Origin: Verrucomicrobiota bacterium
GTDB lineage: Bacteria > Verrucomicrobiota > Verrucomicrobiia > Opitutales > Opitutaceae
NCBI GenBank assembly: GCA_023399155.1
Contig: JAEWQP010000012.1
Location: 67,628-131,627, forward strand
Length of the DNA stretch: 64,000 nt
Direction of reading: 5' to 3'
The notes below the pieces were generated by a model. That model was not told the DNA's origin. It searched no databases and worked only from the letters and a program-made list of their open reading frames with translations. Below, piece by piece: positions 9,901 to 15,433 of this stretch. Position numbers and translations under genes: made by a program. Position 1 is the first letter of the stretch; every line of letters begins with the position of its first letter.

Positions 9901-10905
9901 GGCCTGGCGATCAGCCGGCAACTCGCCGAGCTGATGGGCGGTTCGATCGGTCTGACCAGCACCCTGGGGCGCGGTTCGACCTTCTGGTTCACCGTACGCT
10001 TCCACGCGGCGCATGCGCAGCCGGAGCCCGGGGAGGTGCCGGCCGCACTGAGGCGGTTCTCCGGTCGCCGCATCCTGCTCGTCCATGACACCGAAGTCGC
10101 CGGGCGGATGATCCGTCACCATGCGGATGCCCACGGGTTGGCGGTCGAGTCCGTCTCCGGAGAGGAACAGGCATGGCAGGTCCTGGAGCGAGCGCGAGCA
10201 GCGGGCACGCCCTTCGACCTGGTGATCGCCGGCTTCCGGCGCCTCGAGCATGCCGCGATCTTCTTCCTGCGCCGCCTCGCCTCCGAAGGTGCCCCCGGCA
10301 CCCCGATCATCGTGCTGACCTCGGCCCTTGAGAGGCTGCCGTCGGAAGTCACGGCGACCGGCCGTGTGCATACCTTGAATACACCGGTGCGCGCGGAGGC
10401 GTTCGCGCGCGCCTGCCTGCACGCGTGGGACTCCTCGCCCCGGCCCGATGCCGCGTCAACGGAACTCGTCGCCGCCGGCGACCCTCCTGCATCCGGGGAA
10501 CCGGGCGCTGCGGCGCTCCGCATCCTCGTCGCCGAGGACAATCCGGTGAATCAGCGCGTCATCCAGCTGCAACTACGCAAGACCGGCCATCGTGCCGACA
10601 TGGCGGCAAGCGGCCTGGAGGTATTGAGCGCCGTCGATTCCACGCGTTACGACGTGATCCTGATGGACTGCCAGATGCCGGACCTCGACGGCTACGAAAC
10701 CACGCAGCGTCTGCGGGCGGATCCGCATCATGCCCGCACCTACATCATCGCGATGACGGCCAACACCATGGAAGGCGATCGTGAGAAGTGTCTCGCAGCG
10801 GGCATGAACGACTATCTGGGCAAACCCACGCGAGAGGCGGATCTGCGCGCCGCATTGAAGCGCGCGCAGGCCGCCCGGCTCCAGGCGGAGTCGGCGCAAA
10901 GCTGA
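6958..10905 (+). CDS. Two-component regulator propeller/Y_Y_Y hybrid histidine kinase with two receivers
   Basis: 1315 residues. Signal-peptide/TM segment at about 12-28; a periplasmic beta-propeller of about 13 repeats with recurring W-I/L/F-G-T and RDG motifs (about 45-620), Y_Y_Y domain (about 650-740), one membrane span (about 752-775, LAFRLAVVAAIAGFIAYVW), HisKA (FLANMSHEIRTPMNGVIGM, His near 795), HATPase_c (VADTGIGID; GGTGLGLAISRQLAELMGG), and two receivers. The first receiver (about 1035-1155) is degenerate: the acidic pocket reads LLVHDTE and the phospho-Asp position lies in LVIAGFRR. The second (about 1188-1310) is intact (VAEDNPVNQR, ILMDCQMPDLDG, LGKP). Similar to polysaccharide-sensing HTCS proteins but without the AraC output. 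ATG 6958 is chosen for the signal peptide; upstream codons have none. Confidence 0.9.
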   Translation: MRTSRNFPASLLRTAAHAILVVCLTLGAWIDVYGVDPSRTIHQYNCRTWRRDNGLPANAVYAIAQSDDGRLWLGTSAGLAFFDGVECRIVEPEGVEAIEGKVIVSLARRTAGGLWFGLDRGGFGAFDGRRITPSAPPGWNTAASRVHAISESRGMLLVAALNGACRMRAGGGPPEVFANEPGFDAYSIHEDAKGRVWIGTADRGLFTWEQDRLFAFGDSSLTESVVAAVATDPAGNLWLATSNGLRCYDAAFQHVPLPDVRAEPTTLFVDSHGTVWFGTAGGGLGRVRDGTFSYFGKSDGLASDRVLSISESQDGSIWVGTSDGLTQLSDVQFPTYSLTEGFVSEAALTVAAAPDGSMWFGGTNGMARYKDGVFEGYGRDNDSGFLSRWIKRLLPTRDGEVFFIGARKNFDRFDGTTVVKRWVSDVWPRDMVEDAHGVVVAMADDLMRVEGDDLVPFRLADGSTVRVPWINDLLVTSDSSIWIACDAGLYQIKDGILHDLQAESGAVPARCTFLVEDDSGTVWAARSEGIIRVRDGQIRVITRANGLYEDSVYAFVPDLLGNFWIDSSRGIFRVSIADMNAVADGAAHQLVCQAYEGPEVVKSTDKTAVEYAGARSPDGRIWFPSSKGMIAIDPANVLHNRRAPRVAIDRVRINGRTFDPLEPEAIEAGPGHLECEYAAFDYVAPLKVRYRYRLGGFDADWIDAGMRRSAFYTNLAPGSYSFQVQASNADGVWGDSGASFSFRLPQQLHQTLAFRLAVVAAIAGFIAYVWRTQQLRVIASQQAARAKSQFLANMSHEIRTPMNGVIGMSNLLLDTKLEPQQREYAETTRNSAEALLIVLNDILDFSKIEAGKLNLEMLDFPLQDTIEESVELMAVRAAAKRVEIACFVARDLPPLVRGDPSRVRQVLLNLVGNAVKFTQEGQIVVTASRDSSAPARKGETIVRFEVADTGIGIDPAAQARLFQSFTQADSSTTRRFGGTGLGLAISRQLAELMGGSIGLTSTLGRGSTFWFTVRFHAAHAQPEPGEVPAALRRFSGRRILLVHDTEVAGRMIRHHADAHGLAVESVSGEEQAWQVLERARAAGTPFDLVIAGFRRLEHAAIFFLRRLASEGAPGTPIIVLTSALERLPSEVTATGRVHTLNTPVRAEAFARACLHAWDSSPRPDAASTELVAAGDPPASGEPGAAALRILVAEDNPVNQRVIQLQLRKTGHRADMAASGLEVLSAVDSTRYDVILMDCQMPDLDGYETTQRLRADPHHARTYIIAMTANTMEGDREKCLAAGMNDYLGKPTREADLRAALKRAQAARLQAESAQS

Positions 10906-11070
10906 GCCCGCCTCGTCGATCCAGACGCAGATCCTCCGCACGCCTCGCGGTTCTACCCGAACCCTGGGTCGACGAGGAGACCGCGCGCGAGCCGGACTGG
11001 TCCGATCCGGTTCATGCGCGGGGCGGCATCGGGGGAGGGGTCACCCGGTGTGCGTAAGAAAAGCGGTCGC

Positions 11071-11091
11071 CAGGGCAAAGGGTCGGCACAC
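11071..11091 (+). repeat. Short direct repeat, copy 1 (upstream of lexA)
   Basis: A 21-base segment ending agggtcggcacac is matched at 19 of 21 positions by 11912-11932, downstream of lexA in the same orientation. This copy also overlaps a 9-bp inverted repeat, ccggtgtgc (11045-11053) with gcacaccgg (11086-11094). The rest of the 10906-11166 interval shows no gene. Confidence 0.6.
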
Positions 11092-11130
11092 CGGCACGCC
11101 GCGGGGGGCAGAACACCTCGCATTCGCGCC

Positions 11131-11159
11131 TTGACGCTGAACGCGCGTTCAGTGATCGT
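11131..11159 (+). promoter_or_regulatory. lexA promoter with candidate LexA operator
   Basis: TTGACG at 11131-11136 fits a -35 box. It is followed at once by the perfect 16-bp palindrome CTGAACGCGCGTTCAG (11137-11152) and a weak -10-like GATCGT at 11154-11159. The palindrome fills the promoter spacer and lies 14 bp before the lexA start, the expected position for an autorepression site. Palindrome and position are seen directly; binding by LexA is inferred. Confidence 0.7.
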
Positions 11160-11166
11160 TTGATCC

Positions 11167-11793
11167 GTGGATGACCTAACCAAGCGTCAGCGGGAGATTC
11201 TCAATTTCGTCCGTCGGCATCAGGCGGTCAAAGGATACTGGCCCAGCATCCGCGAGATCCAGGCGCGGTTTGATTTCAAGAGCACCAATGCCGTGGTCGG
11301 CCACCTGCGCGCGCTGGAGACCAAGGGTGCGGTCACGCGCGTGCCCGGCCAGGCCCGGGCGTTCCGAATCGTCACGGATGGCCGGGTCGAAGCCGAAACG
11401 GACACGGTCGCGGACGTGCCCGTCTATGGGAGCATCGCAGCCGGCTATCCCGACCTCGTCGAATCCGGCGGGGCGGTCGAACGCCTCCAGGTCGACATGG
11501 CCACGCTGCGCCGCGGCGGCGGGCGCCAGTCCTTCGCGCTGCGCGTTCGCGGCGAGAGCATGATCGACGCGGGTATCAATGATGGCGATACCGTGATCGT
11601 CGACCCGCGTCCGCCTCGTGACGGTGAGATCGTCGTCGCGCTCATCGACGGCACGAGTACGCTCAAGCGCTTCATCCGGCCGCACCGCGAGCCGCCGTTC
11701 CTGCGTTCCGAGAACAAGGCGTTCCCGGAGATGCATCCCGTGACGGAACTGGTGATCCAGGGCGTCGCGACGGCGCTTGTGCGTAAACTGTGA
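11167..11793 (+). CDS. lexA: SOS repressor LexA
   Basis: 208-residue LexA. N-terminal winged helix-turn-helix (LTKRQREILNFVRRH, GYWPSIREIQARFDFKSTNAVVGHLRALETKG), Ala-Gly self-cleavage site in GSIAAGYPDL, and an S24-type protease domain with catalytic Ser in RGESMIDAGI and Lys in TSTLKRFI; ends LVRKL as usual. The start is GTG at 11167; the nearby ATG at 11171 is out of frame and stops at once. No Shine-Dalgarno is present, and with the promoter proposed at 11131-11159 transcription would begin within a few bases of the GTG, so the message may be leaderless. Helix 3 (STNAVVGHLRALE) differs from the E. coli recognition helix, consistent with a different operator. Confidence 0.95.
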   Translation: MDDLTKRQREILNFVRRHQAVKGYWPSIREIQARFDFKSTNAVVGHLRALETKGAVTRVPGQARAFRIVTDGRVEAETDTVADVPVYGSIAAGYPDLVESGGAVERLQVDMATLRRGGGRQSFALRVRGESMIDAGINDGDTVIVDPRPPRDGEIVVALIDGTSTLKRFIRPHREPPFLRSENKAFPEMHPVTELVIQGVATALVRKL

Positions 11794-11911
11794 ATACAGT
11801 GCGGGTGGGGCGGGGCGAGGCGCACGGACAGCGCCGTCCGCTCCCGCGGGTCCTCCCGGTCCCGCGCGTCTCACGGCTGGAAGACCCGCCGTTTGCGGGG
11901 ACTTCCTCAGC

Positions 11912-11932
11912 CAGGGCCCAGGGTCGGCACAC
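11912..11932 (+). repeat. Short direct repeat, copy 2 (downstream of lexA)
   Basis: Matches 11071-11091 at 19 of 21 positions (two adjacent bases differ), same orientation. It abuts the terminator hairpin of the minus-strand TonB-domain gene. Confidence 0.6.
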
Positions 11933-11936
11933 AAAA

Positions 11937-11964
11937 GGGGCGGCGCCCCGAGGAGCGCCGCCCG
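11937..11964 (-). terminator. Rho-independent terminator for the TonB-domain gene
   Basis: Nine-base stem GGGCGGCGC (11938-11946) with GCGCCGCCC (11955-11963) and an 8-base loop. On the minus strand it is followed by a TTTT run (aaaa at 11933-11936). It lies 37 bp past the stop of the gene ending at 12001. Confidence 0.75.
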
Positions 11965-12000
11965 CAAAGAGCTGGATAGCTGCCGGGCGCGCGGCGCCGC

Positions 12001-12351
12001 TCAGGAGCTGAAGCGGATCGGCACCGTGATCTTCGACTTCACGGGCTGGCCATTCACTTCGGCCGGCTTGAACTTCCACTTCGAGATCGCCTCGAGTGAC
12101 GGCGCCTCAAAAGCGGCATCGGTCGACTTGGAGACGACCGCCTCAGCGACCGTTCCGTCGGCATTCACCACCACGATCAGGGCCACGATACCCGTGGTGC
12201 CTTTCATCTGGCTCGGGAATGCGGGCGGAGGCGTCAGCACCGGCGTGGGCGGCTTGTCGAACTGTGTCACCGCCGCGTCGGCAGCGAAGACGGGGGCTGC
12301 CGCGAGGCAGCAGGTGAGCGTGAGAAGGGAGTAAAGATGGGCGAGCTTCAT
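12001..12351 (-). CDS. TonB C-terminal domain protein with signal peptide
   Basis: 116-residue exported protein. Residues 1-23 form a signal peptide (LLTLTCCLAAAPVFA, cut after AFA). A proline-rich linker (PPTPVLTPPPAFP) follows, then a TonB C-terminal fold (GTTGIVALIVVVNADGTVAEAVVSKSTD... ALEAISKWKFKPAEVNGQPVKSKITVPIRF). It lacks the N-terminal anchor helix of a true TonB, so it is more likely a free periplasmic TonB-domain protein than an ExbB/D-coupled transducer. Such orphan domains are common in this kind of genome; its partner is unknown. It has its own terminator at 11937. Confidence 0.85.
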   Translation of the reverse strand: MKLAHLYSLLTLTCCLAAAPVFAADAAVTQFDKPPTPVLTPPPAFPSQMKGTTGIVALIVVVNADGTVAEAVVSKSTDAAFEAPSLEAISKWKFKPAEVNGQPVKSKITVPIRFSS

Positions 12352-12868
12352 GGTCGGACCACCGGTTCATCGGGACTCACACGTGTTGGTTAAGCGATTA
12401 GCCCGGAATTGAGCCGTCAATGATTCCTGAGAGGAGAGTACGGGCTGTCGCTTGCTGAAAAGGCAGGAGCGCGATTCGACCGGAATAGAGAGGTAAGGCG
12501 CAGTCGAGAACGAGGACGGGGGAGATCCCCAGGGCGCGCCTGATGGTCCGGCTGAGTGCCGAGGAGATAGCGGGCGACGTCGTAGGGCCGTGCGGCGGTA
12601 GGGCTGCACCTTTAACGACGAGACATAATGTTTATTGTGCGCCAACGACTTGGAACCTTCAGAGGAGGTGCACACTTTCTTTCTCTTTTTGCTGCACTTC
12701 GCAGCATCCTCCGAGGCCTTCCGGCACGGAAAGGCGCTCTCGCGTGCCAGACCTACACCCCCCAAGACGCTGCGCTGGGGGTTACGGTCCAGCCGCTCCG
12801 CTTGGGACGCTGCCGCATCGCCTGGTCGAAGGCAACCATGCAACGCCCAGTTTTTGTTGGCGACCAGC
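12352..12868 (+). other. Gene-free interval left of the SEC-C gene
   Basis: 517 bp. Open frames on both strands (for example 12367-12981 minus) have no recognisable motif, no start context and run into the SEC-C gene in a wrong frame, so I do not call them. The interval holds one copy of the bracketing repeat (12629-12711) and short T-rich stretches. Nothing else is supported. Confidence 0.6.
12629..12711 (+). repeat. Bracketing repeat, left copy
   Basis: Begins TGTTTATTGTGCGCC (12629-12643), then 15 variable bases, TCAGAGGAG (12659-12667), a variable centre and GCATCCTC (12704-12711). GGAGGTGC (from 12664) can pair with GCAtCCTCC (12704-12712) leaving one bulged T. The same blocks in the same order and orientation occur at 14127-14235. 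Confidence 0.6.
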
Positions 12869-13171
12869 CTACCGGCCGCAGCAGTGCTTAAACTTTCGAC
12901 CCGAGCCACAAGGACACGGGTCGTTCCTGCCAACGCTTTCCGCTGCTCGCCGGACCGTCTTCCCCGGTAGCGGCTCGCCACCCACCGAAGCGCTCAGCGT
13001 GCGCAGGATCAAACGACGCAGCGTCCAGCCTTCCAGCATGTTCGAGCGCAGCTTGCGCGACAGCCTCAACGGGATCTGCAACGTGATCGTCTCCGATCGC
13101 GACTCGCGTTGCTCACGGCGCTTTTGGGCGATCCACTCTCGCTGATAGGCCTTGCGTTCTTCGCTCAACAT
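12869..13171 (-). CDS. SEC-C motif protein with ribbon-helix-helix-like centre
   Basis: 100-residue protein. The C-terminal 20 residues are a textbook SEC-C zinc motif (GRNDPCPCGSGRKFKHCCG, Cys-X-Cys-X8-Cys-Cys), the metal-binding tail known from SecA and many stand-alone proteins. The N-terminus is a highly charged helix (AYQREWIAQKRREQRESR). The middle (SETITLQIPLRLSRKLRSNMLEGWTLRRLILRTL) has a strand-helix-helix pattern like MetJ/Arc ribbon-helix-helix proteins, which is inference. ATG 13171 is the only sensible start. A 17-bp palindrome lies 23 bp upstream. It is the last gene of the islet on this strand; function unknown, perhaps DNA or ribosome associated. Confidence 0.8.
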   Translation of the reverse strand: MLSEERKAYQREWIAQKRREQRESRSETITLQIPLRLSRKLRSNMLEGWTLRRLILRTLSASVGGEPLPGKTVRRAAESVGRNDPCPCGSGRKFKHCCGR

Positions 13172-13193
13172 GGGCGCGCAACGTGGCCGCTTG

Positions 13194-13210
13194 TGTCGAC
13201 AAAGTCGACA
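13194..13210 (-). promoter_or_regulatory. Operator-like palindrome upstream of the SEC-C gene
   Basis: TGTCGAC-AAA-GTCGACA, perfect 7+3+7 dyad, centred 31 bp before the SEC-C start codon. Position and symmetry suggest a repressor site, possibly autoregulatory; no -35/-10 pair is clear. Confidence 0.5.
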
Positions 13211-13272
13211 GGTTTCTCATAGGCACGACAGTTGTTTGTCTTAATACAAGGTTAAGAGACCGCGCCGGCCGC

Positions 13273-13294
13273 GCCGGCCGCTAGCGCGGCCGGC
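13273..13294 (-). terminator. GC-rich hairpin after the three-gene operon
   Basis: Perfect 9-bp stem GCCGGCCGC (13273-13281) with GCGGCCGGC (13286-13294), loop TAGC, preceded by further ccggcc iterations. It lies 35 bp past the stop of the last operon gene (13329). No clear U tract follows on the minus strand, so termination is uncertain; it may be a dispersed palindrome instead. Confidence 0.35.
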
Positions 13295-13328
13295 ATCGAC
13301 CGGCCACGGTCAAACCGCTTTTGAGGCG

Positions 13329-13574
13329 TCAGAAGTGCCAGACCCTTGCAGGAGTCTCGGAGGCGATCTTGAGCGCCTCTACGGCCACCGCACGGCGCGC
13401 CACAGCCTTCCGGAAGCGCAACCGCGCCACCTTCGCACGGCAGCGTTCCCACGCGAGGATCTTGGCCAGATCGAGCGAACGCTGCACAAACGCGAACGCC
13501 CGACAGCCGGTGTCCGAATCAACGAACGTGACGCGGTCACCTTCAAGCAGATACGTGCCGCCGCCGCGTGTCAC
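13329..13574 (-). CDS. Hypothetical 81-aa basic protein, third gene of the islet operon
   Basis: 81 residues starting at GTG 13574, which overlaps the preceding stop as GTGA (13571-13574). An upstream ATG at 13634 in the same frame would need a 60-bp overlap. The N-terminal half reads as beta strands (GGTYLLEGDRVTFVDSD, CRAFAFVQRSL); the C-terminal half is an Arg/Ala/Lys-rich helix (ERCRAKVARLRFRKAVARRAVAVEALKIA). No family recognised. Coupling to its neighbours argues it is a real gene acting with them. Confidence 0.6.
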   Translation of the reverse strand: MTRGGGTYLLEGDRVTFVDSDTGCRAFAFVQRSLDLAKILAWERCRAKVARLRFRKAVARRAVAVEALKIASETPARVWHF

Positions 13575-13822
13575 TCGCCCTCCCACGGGCGCGCGGGCAT
13601 GAATGGGAAGCGACCGCCCAGCATCGGCCACCATTCACCGTCCACGCGCTCCCAGTCGTTCCACTCGTAGAACCCGCCCTCATGATGCTCCTCCCATACG
13701 TGCGCCTGGTCGCCAACACACTCCGCGAGCGCACAGGCTGACTCGAAGTCGGGCGCGGTAGCCGTGCGCGTTCCCTCCCCGACTTCCCACCAAACCGTCC
13801 AAACAGCCACAGCCTGGTTCAT
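13571..13822 (-). CDS. Hypothetical acidic tryptophan-rich 83-aa protein, second gene of the islet operon
   Basis: 83 residues with nine tryptophans and many Asp/Glu (WTVWWEVGEG, HVWEEHHEGGFYEWNDWERVDGEWW). ATG 13822 overlaps the stop of the upstream gene as ATGA; the frame is open further upstream but only inside that gene. No signal peptide, membrane span or known motif. The acidic composition contrasts with the basic proteins on either side, so the three could form a charge-balanced complex (inference). Could also be a phage-derived protein. Confidence 0.62.
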   Translation of the reverse strand: MNQAVAVWTVWWEVGEGTRTATAPDFESACALAECVGDQAHVWEEHHEGGFYEWNDWERVDGEWWPMLGGRFPFMPARPWEGE

Positions 13823-14028
13823 CAGCGGCGCGCTTTGGCTTCGTCCTGAAACGCGGACAACGCCTGCCAAAAGCGATCCGGCGGGCACTCCGATACGGTC
13901 TCAAGAACCGTCGCCGTCATCGGCCCGACTCGCATCCCTTTTTCCCGTCCCAACGACACGAGCTTAAGATACGTCTCACGCCGAACCCTTGCTGTAATCT
14001 GCCGCCGAACTTGCTCAAGAGGCTTCAT
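13822..14028 (-). CDS. Small ribbon-helix-helix-like protein, first gene of the islet operon
   Basis: 68 residues. QVRRQITARVRRETYLKLVSLGREKGMRVGPMTATVLETV gives a basic strand, a helix with a Gly turn and a second helix, the layout of ribbon-helix-helix DNA-binding proteins; a short charged C-terminal helix follows. Start ATG 14028. The stop overlaps the next start as ATGA. A 7-5-7 inverted repeat lies 29-47 bp upstream in an AT-rich stretch with a TATAAC element, the usual arrangement for autorepression of an RHH-led operon, as in toxin-antitoxin or phage control modules. Family assignment is by pattern only. Confidence 0.65.
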   Translation of the reverse strand: MKPLEQVRRQITARVRRETYLKLVSLGREKGMRVGPMTATVLETVSECPPDRFWQALSAFQDEAKARR

Positions 14029-14056
14029 CGTGAACCAGTCCGAAACCCGTTATATC

Positions 14057-14075
14057 ATATTGCGGCAAGCAATAT
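14057..14075 (-). promoter_or_regulatory. Inverted repeat in the promoter region of the islet operon
   Basis: ATATTGC-GGCAA-GCAATAT, perfect 7-bp arms, 29 bp upstream of the RHH-like start codon. On the minus strand it partly overlaps an AT-rich TATGATATAAC stretch that may hold the -10 box. Candidate operator for the first gene product. Confidence 0.5.
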
Positions 14076-14126
14076 CGTTCGCGCAAAGAATCTCCATCAG
14101 CGCGCTATAACAACACGCGAACCAAT

Positions 14127-14235
14127 TGTTTATTGTGCGCCCTGGCAGTGGCGGCGCTCAGAGGAGAGCCGCTACTAGTAGTAAGTATCGGAGGCAACTA
14201 TGGTTGCATGTCGGAGGCGTCCTTGTCGCATCCTC
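14127..14235 (+). repeat. Bracketing repeat, right copy
   Basis: TGTTTATTGTGCGCC (14127-14141), 16 variable bases, TCAGAGGAG (14158-14166), a variable centre including the hairpin GCAAC-TATG-GTTGC, then GCATCCTC (14228-14235). Same block order and orientation as 12629-12711, with a longer centre. Confidence 0.6.
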
Positions 14236-14685
14236 AAATCCGGGCATTGCGTTGCGGGCGGCAAATGGCGGAGCCAATTCCGCAGCATTGAGCCACTTCA
14301 TGAGACAGACTGCCCGCTGAACCAATGAGTGGCGCTCACCCCTGCTGCTTTCGTGGGCGGCTCCTGTCGTTGTCGCTTTGGAGAACGCGCCCTACCTAGG
14401 AGACACCGCGTAGCGAAGCTCATGACAGGTTCGAGCTGACGGCTCGCCGGCCGCGGAGATGGATCGGTCCCGTTGTCGCTGTCCATGAAGTAGCCCCGCA
14501 AATCGCGCCCGCAGGGGTTCCCCAGCTTTACTCCCGGAAGGAGCCGGGAGAGTCGCCCGGTCAAATCCCCGCAAAAGGTCCCATCCGCATCACAAACATC
14601 TCTAAGGAAAACCGCCCACGTGCCGAAGTGAATAGGACACGCCCCGGCTTAGGCCAGTCCCACCTTCTGTGTACGAATCTGTTTC
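14236..14685 (+). other. Gene-free interval before the LuxR-type regulator
   Basis: 450 bp with no convincing ORF on either strand. A clear hairpin CTCCCGG-AAGGAG-CCGGGAG lies at about 14531-14550, preceded by CCCCGC...GCAGGGG pairing at about 14493-14516, so a structured transcript is possible. I could not match it to a riboswitch class. No terminator T run follows the hairpin. Confidence 0.45.
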
Positions 14686-15336
14686 ATGAAACGCGTCGTC
14701 ATCGTCGAAGACCAGACCGCCATCCGCGAAATGCTTGCGGAAGTCCTGCGCCATGATCCCAACTTCGAGATCGTCGGTCAGGCCGGCGACGGTCAGGTCG
14801 CTTATCAGATGATCCTCGATTCCAAGCCCGAGGTGCTTGTGCTCGATGCCCGCCTGCCCGTGCTCAACGGCCTCGAACTGCTTCGACGCGTCACGAAACA
14901 GCTGCGCAACCTGCGCATCCTCGTCTTCTCCGGCCACGAGAACCCCGTCCTGATCCGCGAAATGCTCGAGGCTGGCGCACACGGATTTGTCGAGAAAACC
15001 GCCGGGCTGATCGAATTGAAGAAAGGCCTGGAGACCGTCGCCAACGGCGGCACGTACTTCGGACCCGCCGTGAGCGGACTCCTGCGCAACGTGGTCGCAA
15101 ACCCGTCCGTCACGACGACGACCAAGGACTTCCTCACGCCGCGCGAACGCGAGATCCTCCAGCTGGTGGCCGAGAGCTACAGCACGAAGGAAATCGCCCA
15201 GAAGCTAAACATCAGCGTGAAGACCGTGGACAACCACCGCACGAATCTGATGCGCAAGCTCGACCTCCACAACGTCGCGAGCATCACCCGGTATGCGATG
15301 CAGATCGGCCTGATCGAGAACGAGCCGTCGGTTTGA
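14686..15336 (+). CDS. NarL/LuxR-family response regulator
   Basis: 216 residues. N-terminal receiver with acidic pocket VEDQ, phospho-Asp54 in VLVLDARLPV, Thr/Ser in VFSGHE and Lys in VEKTAG; C-terminal LuxR-type helix-turn-helix from about 148 (FLTPREREILQLVAESYSTKEIAQKLNISVKTVDNHRTNLMRKLDLHNVASITRYA). A transcription factor activated by phosphorylation. No cognate kinase adjoins it; the cytoplasmic hybrid kinases in the window are possible partners. Followed by a strong terminator. Confidence 0.95.
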   Translation: MKRVVIVEDQTAIREMLAEVLRHDPNFEIVGQAGDGQVAYQMILDSKPEVLVLDARLPVLNGLELLRRVTKQLRNLRILVFSGHENPVLIREMLEAGAHGFVEKTAGLIELKKGLETVANGGTYFGPAVSGLLRNVVANPSVTTTTKDFLTPREREILQLVAESYSTKEIAQKLNISVKTVDNHRTNLMRKLDLHNVASITRYAMQIGLIENEPSV

Positions 15337-15373
15337 CGGAGAGCATCGCCCTACCCCCGCGCCATCCCCTCGA

Positions 15374-15398
15374 GGCGGACCACCCGGTCCGCCTTTTT
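15374..15398 (+). terminator. Rho-independent terminator of the LuxR-type regulator
   Basis: Stem GGCGGACC (15374-15381), loop ACCC, GGTCCGCC (15386-15393), then TTTTT. 38 bp past the stop codon. Confidence 0.9.
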
Positions 15399-15433
15399 GC
15401 TGCCTGAGGTCTGGATCACCCGCGCGCGCAGCA

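Noticed and set aside
12367..12981. 204-codon minus-strand frame left of the SEC-C gene
   Set aside because: Low-complexity Arg/Ser composition, no motif, and it overlaps the SEC-C gene in a different frame.
14490..14600. c-di-GMP (GEMM) riboswitch before the LuxR-type regulator
   Set aside because: Hairpins exist but the conserved GEMM bases and receptor-loop contacts are not there.
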